6,520 nt of DNA from the NCBI GenBank assembly GCA_001563885.1, contig LKMM01000154.1, positions 1 to 6,520 on the forward strand. Reading direction: 5' to 3'. The notes beneath the pieces are model-generated. The model had not been told where the DNA came from. It saw only the letters and a program-made list of their open reading frames with translations, and did not search any database. The position numbers and the translations under genes are program-made. The stretch comes from Natrialbaceae archaeon B1-Br10_E2g27. Its GTDB lineage: Archaea; Halobacteriota; Halobacteria; Halobacteriales; Natrialbaceae. Of this stretch, positions 1-5,354 are shown one piece after another; within the stretch, counting starts at the first letter, position 1; the number at the start of each line of letters is the position of its first letter.

Positions 1-599
1 GCCATCGGGTGGACCAGGGGCCCTCCCTCGCTCAGGTTGTATGCGGTCGACCCCGTCGGCGTCGCGACGAGGACACCGTCGGCGTGACACTCCGTATACC
101 GACAGCCGTCGACACTGATCTCGATCGTCGCGCCACCGCCGGGCCCCCGTCGTGGGCCGTGGACGAGCACCTCGTTGAGCGCCGGCTCGAGCACCCACTC
201 CCCGTCGACACCGCTTGCCTGCAATCGGGCGAGTTCGCGGCCCGAAAGCGACTTCCCTGCCTCGAGTCTGCTAACGAGGTCGGTCACCACCTCGAGTGTA
301 TCCGCCGGCGCGACGGCGTTGAGAAAGCCGACTTCGCCGAGATTGATGCCGACGATTGGTGTTTCGCCGACCTCGCGGGCGACGAACAGCAAGGTTCCAT
401 CACCGCCGATACTGACCACTAGCTCACATGCGGACATCCGGGAGACCGGGACGGCACGGGCGTCGATTGCGTCGCCGGTTGTCTGGTCGACGACTGGCCG
501 CATTCCGTACTCGTTCGCTACCGTTTCGACGATCGTCTCGGCAAGTGCCTGTGCCCGCTCGTTGTCTCGCTGTGCGACGATCCCGACGCCTTCGTCCAT
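1..599 (-). CDS. NAD kinase, 3' end cut off by window edge
   Basis: NAD(+) kinase phosphorylates NAD to NADP with ATP or polyphosphate in the cytoplasm and is the cell's source of NADP. The gene reads leftward from an ATG whose first base is 599 and leaves the window after 199 codons. The family usually has about 275-300 residues, so roughly the last third is missing. Visible hallmarks are the GGDGT motif (residues 65-69), NLGEVGFL (86-93), the NE pair (142-143) and the long motif TPTGSTAYNLSEGGP (180-194), which together identify the family with confidence. The start fits a leaderless transcript: a minus-strand TTTTTGA box lies 25-31 bases upstream and no in-frame alternative is better. It is divergent from the KaiC-like gene. 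The stretch is intact, with no stop or frameshift. No symbol is given because archaeal naming varies (ppnK or nadK). Confidence 0.96.
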   Translation of the reverse strand, partial: MDEGVGIVAQRDNERAQALAETIVETVANEYGMRPVVDQTTGDAIDARAVPVSRMSACELVVSIGGDGTLLFVAREVGETPIVGINLGEVGFLNAVAPADTLEVVTDLVSRLEAGKSLSGRELARLQASGVDGEWVLEPALNEVLVHGPRRGPGGGATIEISVDGCRYTECHADGVLVATPTGSTAYNLSEGGPLVHPM

Positions 600-623
600 C
601 GTCGCGGGATAGCCCTCCCTGCT

Positions 624-630
624 TCAAAAA
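624..630 (-). promoter_or_regulatory. Putative TATA box of the NAD kinase gene
   Basis: On the minus strand this reads TTTTTGA, 25-31 bases upstream of the ATG at 599. That is the spacing expected between an archaeal TATA box and a start site at or next to the start codon, so a leaderless mRNA is likely. Seen by eye only. Confidence 0.5.
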
Positions 631-750
631 GCCACCCTTCGAATCCCGAAGTAGCTGACGACAACATTCATCTTGATTGGCTCTCACATGATAGCTATAG
701 AGGTCCGCGATGACTCCGTTTCACTCCCATACGGAACGATATCTGGGCAC

Positions 751-766
751 GCTCGAGGGCTCGAGG
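751..766. repeat. Tandem duplication of an 8-base unit
   Basis: Two adjacent copies of GCTCGAGG (751-758 and 759-766) lie in the noncoding region between the NAD kinase and KaiC-like genes, just upstream of the likely TATA box at 781. The core CTCGAG is very common in this window, so this may be compositional and not an operator. Confidence 0.35.
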
Positions 767-780
767 CTCCCTGGAGACGG

Positions 781-786
781 TTTACT
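781..786 (+). promoter_or_regulatory. Putative TATA box of the KaiC-like gene
   Basis: TTTACT lies 39-44 bases before the ATG at 825 and 24-29 bases before an in-frame GTG at 810. The position predicts transcription starting around 808-812. That leaves either a leaderless GTG start or a leader of about 15 bases containing GGTGA (815-819), which matches the haloarchaeal anti-Shine-Dalgarno core five bases ahead of the ATG. Confidence 0.45.
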
Positions 787-824
787 GGCCAGATGGGAGC
801 GTCGACACTGTGGCGGTGACGGAT

Positions 825-2108
825 ATGAGTGAGGAATCAGACGACTGGTTCGAACGGGCGATCTCGAAGGATAATACCGAATCCCAGACTGAGGAGACAG
901 CTCCCGAGAATGTAGCCGATGACTGGGACGAGATAACTGCAGAACTGACTGCGGATACGGATAGTACCGACGGCTCAACTGATTCTGGTGGCTCCACTGA
1001 TTCTGACGACGCGACGCCAGCCGAGGTCGACACCGACGACCGAGAGTCAGACGACGGTGGCTCGCTGTTTGATCAGGATTTCGGTGCCGCACTCGAGAAC
1101 AGCGGTCCGGTCCCGGCTGCGACCTCACGTAGCGATGCCGATGAGACACCAACGGGTCTCGGAGAGCGTGACGAAACGACGCCAGATATTGGCGACAGCG
1201 AACGACGCTCGACGAACGAGCGGATACAGGACGTCGGCCTCGGTGCCGCGACGAAACGGGCCGATACCGGTGGATCGCTGTTCGACGAAGATTTCGGTTC
1301 CGCGTTCGAAAATGCCGGGCCTGTCCCGGGCGACGGTGTCTCTCCCTCAGGCGGAAACGGGCCCCCAGACAGCGGTAAAGCTCCCACGTTCGACGAAGAA
1401 GCCGAGTCCGATCTCCCCAGAATCGACCTCGGGATCGACGGACTCGATCGCATGATCCAGGGCGGGGTCCCCGAACGGTCGCTGATGGTCGCCATCGGTG
1501 GCGCAGGTACCGGGAAGACAACTCTCGGCTTGCAGTTTTTAAATCACGGCCTCGCACAGGGCGAATCGGCCGTTTATATCACACTCGAGGAAACCCGCGA
1601 GCGGGTGATAAACAGTGCAACGGAGAAGGGATTTCCCTTCGACGAGTACGCCGATTCCGGACAGCTTGCGGTTATCGATCTCGATCCCGTCAAGATGGCA
1701 AACAGCCTCAGCTCGATTCAATCTGAGCTGCCGCGGTTAGTCGAGGGGTTTGGGGCCTCGCGACTCGTTCTCGATTCGGTTTCGTTGCTCGAGCTTATGT
1801 ACGACGATCAGGCAACGCGGCGAAACGAGGTCTACGATTTCACCAAGAGCCTGAAAGAAGCCGGTGTGACGGCGCTGATGACCAGCGAGGCCTCCTCGGA
1901 TACCCCCTACGCCTCGAGACACGGGATCGTCGAGTATCTCACCGACGCCGTGTTCGTCTTACAGTATATCCGCCCCGATGATTTCCGGGAGACCAGACTC
2001 GCAATCGAGATCCAGAAGATCCGCGATGCGAACCACTCCCGGGAGAAAAAACCCTACGAGATCACAAACGAGGGGCTGTCGGTCTATCAGCAGGCCAATC
2101 TCTTTTGA
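825..2108 (+). CDS. KaiC/RecA-like ATPase with acidic N-terminal tail
   Basis: A 427-residue protein with one KaiC-type RecA-fold ATPase domain in its C-terminal half, of the group often annotated in haloarchaea as RecA-superfamily or HTR-like protein. The ATPase spans about residues 198-427. It has a Walker A motif GGAGTGKT (225-232), the adjacent Glu pair in YITLEETRE (255-256) that matches the KaiC catalytic glutamates, a Walker B strand LVLDS (314-318), an HGIVEYLTD segment (366-374) and a C-terminal IEIQKIRDANHSREKKPYEIT block typical of the fold. Residues 1-195 are rich in Asp, Glu, Ser, Thr and Gly, probably disordered, and hold two near-identical motifs (78-97 and 149-168) plus DDW motifs near 6 and 32. 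ATG 825 is preferred because GGTGA sits five bases upstream; GTG 810 would add five residues. Proteins of this type are thought to be cytoplasmic signalling ATPases. Its partner is unknown and the single domain argues against a circadian KaiC. Confidence 0.9.
   Translation: MSEESDDWFERAISKDNTESQTEETAPENVADDWDEITAELTADTDSTDGSTDSGGSTDSDDATPAEVDTDDRESDDGGSLFDQDFGAALENSGPVPAATSRSDADETPTGLGERDETTPDIGDSERRSTNERIQDVGLGAATKRADTGGSLFDEDFGSAFENAGPVPGDGVSPSGGNGPPDSGKAPTFDEEAESDLPRIDLGIDGLDRMIQGGVPERSLMVAIGGAGTGKTTLGLQFLNHGLAQGESAVYITLEETRERVINSATEKGFPFDEYADSGQLAVIDLDPVKMANSLSSIQSELPRLVEGFGASRLVLDSVSLLELMYDDQATRRNEVYDFTKSLKEAGVTALMTSEASSDTPYASRHGIVEYLTDAVFVLQYIRPDDFRETRLAIEIQKIRDANHSREKKPYEITNEGLSVYQQANLF
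1056..1115 (+). repeat. Motif copy 1 in the KaiC-like protein tail
   Basis: Encodes 20 residues beginning GGSLFDQDFG and ending ENSGPVP (residues 78-97 from ATG 825). It matches copy 2 at 16 of 20 positions. It is flanked by acidic, low-complexity sequence, so the conserved Leu-Phe and Asp-Phe core stands out as a candidate docking motif. Confidence 0.85.
1269..1328 (+). repeat. Motif copy 2 in the KaiC-like protein tail
   Basis: Encodes 20 residues beginning GGSLFDEDFG and ending ENAGPVP (residues 149-168 from ATG 825). Differences from copy 1 are Gln/Glu, Ala/Ser, Leu/Phe and Ser/Ala, all mild. The intervening sequence of about 51 residues is not repeated, so only the motif itself is duplicated or preserved. 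Confidence 0.85.
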
Positions 2109-2156
2109 GACTATCGGACGACCTGTGTAAGTCGTGGTTTGTGTCCGTTTACAGTC

Positions 2157-2164
2157 CATACTTT
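2157..2164 (+). promoter_or_regulatory. Putative TATA box of the amphi-Trp gene
   Basis: CATACTTT lies 27-34 bases before the ATG at 2191 in the 82-base gap after the KaiC-like gene. It suggests independent leaderless transcription of the small gene, and it also argues against an in-frame GTG start at 2134, which would lie upstream of this box. Confidence 0.45.
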
Positions 2165-2190
2165 TCACCCACGAATCAACAGTACCAGCT

Positions 2191-2430
2191 ATGGCCCAGC
2201 GGACCACCACAGACGAAACCATCTCACGTCAGGAACTCTCGGAGTATTTCGAGCATCTCGCGGCGGCGTTTGCCGAAGACGAACCGGACGTTCAAGTTAC
2301 GGTCGGTAACAAAACCGTCTCGCTCAACCCGACGGAGACGGTCGACCTCTCGGTCGATGTGATCGAACGTTCGACGTTGCTTCGAGGGAACCGAGAGGAA
2401 ATCGAGATCGAACTCGCCTGGAAACCATGA
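2191..2430 (+). CDS. Amphi-Trp domain-containing small protein
   Basis: A 79-residue acidic protein resembling the amphi-Trp domain family, small proteins common in haloarchaea whose biochemical role is unknown. Visible features are an N-terminal helix ISRQELSEYFEHLAAAF (about 11-27), two short strands VQVTVGNKTVSL (34-45), and the C-terminal alternating strand EEIEIELAWKP (69-79) whose Trp ends an amphipathic stretch and gives the family its name. The length fits a complete stand-alone domain. ATG 2191 is chosen because a TATA-like box sits about 30 bases upstream; the in-frame GTG at 2134 would precede that box. There are no membrane segments and no cysteines. It lies between the KaiC-like ATPase and a universal stress protein, each apparently with its own promoter, so a shared pathway is possible but not shown. 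Confidence 0.85.
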   Translation: MAQRTTTDETISRQELSEYFEHLAAAFAEDEPDVQVTVGNKTVSLNPTETVDLSVDVIERSTLLRGNREEIEIELAWKP

Positions 2431-2459
2431 CTGACGCCCGATTCCCAGCCGCCGGAAAC

Positions 2460-2479
2460 GAAAAACAAGGGCTTTTTTC
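2460..2479 (+). promoter_or_regulatory. A-tract/T-tract: promoter and possible terminator
   Basis: GAAAAA (2460-2465) can pair with TTTTTC (2474-2479) around an 8-base loop, and six T residues (2473-2478) follow the stop of the amphi-Trp gene by about 43 bases. The T-run could end transcription of that gene. The same TTTTTT lies 25-30 bases before the ATG of the stress-protein gene at 2503, the correct place for its TATA box. A dual role is plausible. The stem is weak and A-T only apart from one G-C pair. Confidence 0.45.
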
Positions 2480-2502
2480 CTCCACGGCTGTGGTTCGACT
2501 AG

Positions 2503-2931
2503 ATGTACGAGACGATTCTCTTTCCGACCGACGGAAGCGACCGCGCAAGCCAGGTCGCAGAACACGCCTTCGAAGCCGCGACCGCCCGTGATGCGACGCT
2601 TCACGTCCTTTCTGTCGTCGACGACCGGGCCTTTCTCGTTCTCGACGACGACCGCGTCGATCAGGTCCGCGATGAACTCCGCGAAAACGCCCGGGAAGCG
2701 ACCGACGCCGCGGCAACTCGAGGTACAGACGTCGGTCTCGATGTCCAGACGGCCATCGAAACTGGCAGTCCGGCCGAGTGCATCGTCGATTATGCGACCG
2801 ACCAGGATGTCGATCTGATCGTCATGGGGACAAGCGGCGATGACTACCAGAACAACGTCGTCGGCAGCGTCTCCCAGCGTGTCGTCCGAACCGCGCCGGT
2901 ACCGGTGATGACTGTCGGTCCGGACGCCTAG
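2503..2931 (+). CDS. UspA-family universal stress protein
   Basis: A 142-residue single-domain universal stress protein, normal length for the family; such proteins are cytoplasmic, usually dimeric and often bind ATP. The N-terminal strand YETILFPTDGSDRAS carries Asp10, the position that contacts nucleotide in ATP-binding members. The central helix is about 48-74. The C-terminal block VDLIVMGTSG (103-112) leads to GSVSQRVVRTAPVPVMTV (121-138). The nucleotide motif, usually G-2x-G-9x-G-S/T, is present as G109-x-x-G112 followed by only eight residues before G121-S122, and the usual basic residue after the second Gly is Asp113. ATP binding is therefore less certain than in typical homologues. 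The ATG is fixed by a T-rich box 25-30 bases upstream and has no Shine-Dalgarno sequence, fitting a leaderless mRNA. It is probably transcribed alone. Confidence 0.95.
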   Translation: MYETILFPTDGSDRASQVAEHAFEAATARDATLHVLSVVDDRAFLVLDDDRVDQVRDELRENAREATDAAATRGTDVGLDVQTAIETGSPAECIVDYATDQDVDLIVMGTSGDDYQNNVVGSVSQRVVRTAPVPVMTVGPDA

Positions 2932-3037
2932 ACCGCTCGATCAGCATACCGGATTCGACGCTGCAGACACCATCTTAGACACCCAACACGTATCTCGTGG
3001 ATAGATTGATGAAGGAGCGATCAAAACGACAGAACGA

Positions 3038-4441
3038 ATGCGCCGATCACTCGTTGTCGGTCTCATCCTTCTGGTGGTTGCAGTGCTGTTTGTCGGCGGG
3101 CCGTCGCTGCTGTTTTCGCCGTCGACAGACGAGATCACACCGGAAGAAGACGATGGCCCCGAGCCGACGATCGTCTCCCTCGAGGGCAGCGACAGCGGCT
3201 TCTGGCCGTATCTCAACGCCCGTGAGACACACGAAAATCGTAGCCCACTGAACGTGATCGTCCGCGGCGAACCCGACGAAATCGTCACGTTACTGGCCGA
3301 ACACGGCGATGGCGACTGGGAAGAGACAGATCACGACCACTTCGATACCGACGCCTTGCTCACCGGCAACGAGACTACGGAGATGGACCCCGGCGTCGAT
3401 CCCGATGAGGTGAATACGACGCTTGATGACCTCCGTCCCATCCAGCCGACCGATATCCCGTGGTCCGACGCTGACGGAACAACGCGCTATGCCTACATCG
3501 ACCCCGGACCCGGCGAGGAAGCCACCTGGACGACAGAGACGCTCCAGCTCGAGGACGGCGAGTACTACGGCTACCGGTATCACATTCGTGCCTACGAGAG
3601 CCCGAACCCCGACGACGAGTGGGTCGTCATGCAAACACACTCCGAACATTTCGACTGGTTTACCCTCCGACACCGCGTCGACGGCGTCGAAGCCGCCCAG
3701 TCCCGACTCGAGGCCGACCTGATGGCGATCCCTGGCGTCACTGTCGAGGAAGACGTCCAGCGAATTTTCCTCGACAACAGCGGCCCCTCCGATGCCGACG
3801 GCTGGGCGACGAAAGTCGATCTCACCGCGATGGCACTGTTGCCCATCGGGCTTGGACTTGCGGCCAGAGCCAACCGACAGGGCCACACCGAACCACGCAA
3901 GCGAGTTGCAGCCGGTGACCTCCGCGAACGCACCCAACAGCGTCTCGAGGGCCAACTCAACGCTGCCGACCGCGCGCGACTCGAGGCAGCCACCGCCCGG
4001 CTCGAGGCTCGCCATCTGATTCTCGCCGGGACGATCCTCGCGATCGTTCTGGGGGTTCGGATCATGGGGATCGCACTCGATCGGTTTGCCGGCTTCATGA
4101 CTGTCCACATGATCGCGGCGACGCTGTATCCGGCCATTGCGATCGGCCTCCCGATCGCCACCTACGCTATCGCGAGTGGACTCGAGAGCCGTCTCGACGC
4201 TGCCCTCGCGGCTGCCGGCTCACTCGCCGTCGCCATCTGGCTCGATTACGCCCTGGTTGGCGTCGACGTGTTGCCGATCGACGTCATCGTCCAGCGATTT
4301 CTCGTCGTGTTCGCCCTCGGGCTGATCGCCGCTGGAGCCGCCAGACGGGCCACCCGTAACTCGAGGATAAACGGACTGCTGGTCGTCGGGCTGGGAGTGT
4401 GGGTCGTCGTACTCGTCGGAACGTTGCTTGGCTACCTCTGA
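3038..4441 (+). CDS. Multi-pass membrane protein, LssY_C-like external domain
   Basis: A 467-residue membrane protein of unknown function. Residues 4-26 form an N-terminal anchor or signal sequence (two Arg, then a hydrophobic run). Residues about 27-260 are acidic and should be outside the cell; they resemble the LssY_C domain, with a strand NVIVRGEPDEIVTLLAEHG (72-90), then YRYHIRAYES (179-188), a Trp-rich strand, and a helix VEAAQSRLEADLMA (217-230). A short hydrophobic segment (262-277) re-enters the membrane. Residues 278-325 are Arg/Glu-rich, helical and possibly coiled-coil, with repeated RLE triplets, and should be cytoplasmic. Four further membrane segments follow at about 326-345, 352-380, 388-410 and 416-436, then a last one at 444-466. 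No catalytic motif was recognised. ATG 3038 is chosen because the anchor begins there. No convincing TATA box was found in the 106-base gap upstream. It converges on the VKOR-family gene. Confidence 0.8.
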   Translation: MRRSLVVGLILLVVAVLFVGGPSLLFSPSTDEITPEEDDGPEPTIVSLEGSDSGFWPYLNARETHENRSPLNVIVRGEPDEIVTLLAEHGDGDWEETDHDHFDTDALLTGNETTEMDPGVDPDEVNTTLDDLRPIQPTDIPWSDADGTTRYAYIDPGPGEEATWTTETLQLEDGEYYGYRYHIRAYESPNPDDEWVVMQTHSEHFDWFTLRHRVDGVEAAQSRLEADLMAIPGVTVEEDVQRIFLDNSGPSDADGWATKVDLTAMALLPIGLGLAARANRQGHTEPRKRVAAGDLRERTQQRLEGQLNAADRARLEAATARLEARHLILAGTILAIVLGVRIMGIALDRFAGFMTVHMIAATLYPAIAIGLPIATYAIASGLESRLDAALAAAGSLAVAIWLDYALVGVDVLPIDVIVQRFLVVFALGLIAAGAARRATRNSRINGLLVVGLGVWVVVLVGTLLGYL

Positions 4442-4486
4442 AACCGAGCAGAAGGCGAGGACTTCCGGAAGAGACTGGAAAGCCAA

Positions 4487-5119
4487 TTAGAAGGGGACGA
4501 CGTCCGGAAGCGGAAGCATCGGGACCATGAACAACCCAGCGAGGGTTCCAAGGCCGATGAGAACCGGGATAGCGATATTTGCGACGTTCGCTCCACCGAC
4601 GACGCTTCCAAGGTCACTCCCCATGCTCGAAAGCGACGGGGTAGTGCTCTTTCGGAGGATGGCCAACTCGAGGCTAAAGAGGATGACCGTCGCGGCGGCA
4701 GACATCATACAGAACGGACAGATCTCGCCGATGACGCCCAACTGCAGGTAGACGAAATACGACGAGAAGACCACGCCGCTTGCCGTAATGGGGGTCAGGA
4801 TCTTGATGATCAGTGGGTGTCGCGAGTCAAACCACCAGAGTGCAAGCCCGATCGTCGTCAGGTAATAAAACCCACCCAGCGTTGCAAGCGGGATGCCGAA
4901 GACGTAGGCCCACGGACTGGTGATCACTTCGATGCTGCCCTGGACTGGCGCATCGGCTGGAATTGCGGGTATTGCGAACAGGTGAATCGCCGTAAGCGCG
5001 ACCGTGATCACCCACCCTATCACCGCAACGAGGGTAAAAACGCCAAACAGGGTCCCAACGCGGGGTGAGTACTCCCAGTCGTAATCGAACGCAACAGCGG
5101 ACGGATTTTCGGTTGACAT
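4487..5119 (-). CDS. VKOR-family membrane protein lacking loop cysteines
   Basis: A 210-residue integral membrane protein of the vitamin K epoxide reductase (VKOR) family. Bacterial and archaeal members pass electrons from secreted thiols to quinone and so drive disulfide formation. Membrane segments lie at about residues 21-50, 72-97, 103-130, 135-156 and 178-200. The family signature is TSPWAYVFGIPLATLG (67-82) and the quinone-side active site CPFC (134-137). The loop between the first two membrane segments normally holds two cysteines that relay electrons; here the position aligned with the second is Ser62, and no cysteine exists outside CPFC. The protein may therefore need a partner thiol protein or may have another role. 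ATG 5119 is chosen over an upstream GTG at 5146 because a TATA-like ACTTAT lies 28-33 bases upstream. It is convergent with the membrane-protein gene and divergent from the aminotransferase. Confidence 0.9.
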   Translation of the reverse strand: MSTENPSAVAFDYDWEYSPRVGTLFGVFTLVAVIGWVITVALTAIHLFAIPAIPADAPVQGSIEVITSPWAYVFGIPLATLGGFYYLTTIGLALWWFDSRHPLIIKILTPITASGVVFSSYFVYLQLGVIGEICPFCMMSAAATVILFSLELAILRKSTTPSLSSMGSDLGSVVGGANVANIAIPVLIGLGTLAGLFMVPMLPLPDVVPF

Positions 5120-5120
5120 A

Positions 5121-5156
5121 CAATACTGGCTTGGTGGCCACCCCACATAAGTATTG
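5121..5156. repeat. Inverted repeat CAATACT/AGTATTG at the VKOR promoter
   Basis: CAATACT (5121-5127) and its exact inverted copy AGTATTG (5150-5156) are separated by 22 bases. One arm sits directly before the ATG of the VKOR-family gene and the other overlaps its TATA-like box, so a protein bound to both would cover the promoter. An operator role is inferred from position. Confidence 0.5.
5147..5152 (-). promoter_or_regulatory. Putative TATA box of the VKOR-family gene
   Basis: The minus strand reads ACTTAT here, 28-33 bases upstream of the ATG at 5119. This supports a leaderless transcript and the choice of that ATG. It overlaps one arm of the inverted repeat described separately. Confidence 0.5.
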
Positions 5157-5268
5157 TGCTCTCACCCCAATTCTACGCAACAAGTATAGCCATAGCCCGA
5201 GCCACCCGCTCGCCTGGACAACAGGGTAATCGACAGCAACGGGATTCAGTCGGCCAACTGCGCTATGC

Positions 5269-5298
5269 CAATATTGTGACCTGTACCCAACAGTATTG
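5269..5298. repeat. Second CAATATTG/AGTATTG pair, aminotransferase side
   Basis: A perfect 8-base palindrome CAATATTG (5269-5276) is followed by AGTATTG (5292-5298), about 23 bases centre to centre. With flanking bases, CCAATATT and AGTATTGG pair at seven of eight positions. These match the elements at the VKOR promoter. One copy may also serve as the aminotransferase TATA box: a start site 25-30 bases downstream would fall at about 5298-5325. Confidence 0.45.
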
Positions 5299-5354
5299 GT
5301 GGACCGGTTCCTTTGTTCGACAATGCAACCGATTCCACCGGAGCTGGTTCGACA

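Noticed and set aside
9..612. Two plus-strand open frames opposite the NAD kinase
   Set aside because: They are shadows of the minus-strand gene, whose family motifs are clear.
691..698. Palindrome ATAGCTAT in the NAD kinase/KaiC-like gap
   Set aside because: An isolated 8-base palindrome with no second copy and no clear relation to either TATA box is weak evidence for an operator.
721..1557. Open frame of 278 codons antisense to the KaiC-like gene
   Set aside because: Its product is dominated by Arg, Ser and Pro with no family motif. It mirrors the third-position G/C bias of the plus-strand gene, which carries clear ATPase motifs.
3009..3251. ATG at 3009 and GTG at 2997 as starts of a small gene before the membrane protein
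   Set aside because: They are in a different frame from the membrane protein and the product is a frame-shadow with no coherent features.
3290..4108. Open frame of 272 codons antisense to the membrane-protein gene
   Set aside because: No recognisable domain or membrane pattern. Long antisense frames are common in G/C-biased haloarchaeal DNA, and the plus-strand frame has coherent membrane segments.
4442..4486. Terminator between the convergent membrane-protein and VKOR genes
   Set aside because: The 45-base gap has no T-run on either strand and no convincing stem.
5120..5146. N-terminal extension of the VKOR-family protein from GTG 5146
   Set aside because: It would lie between the TATA-like box and the expected start site, so it would not be in the mRNA, and it adds nine unremarkable residues.
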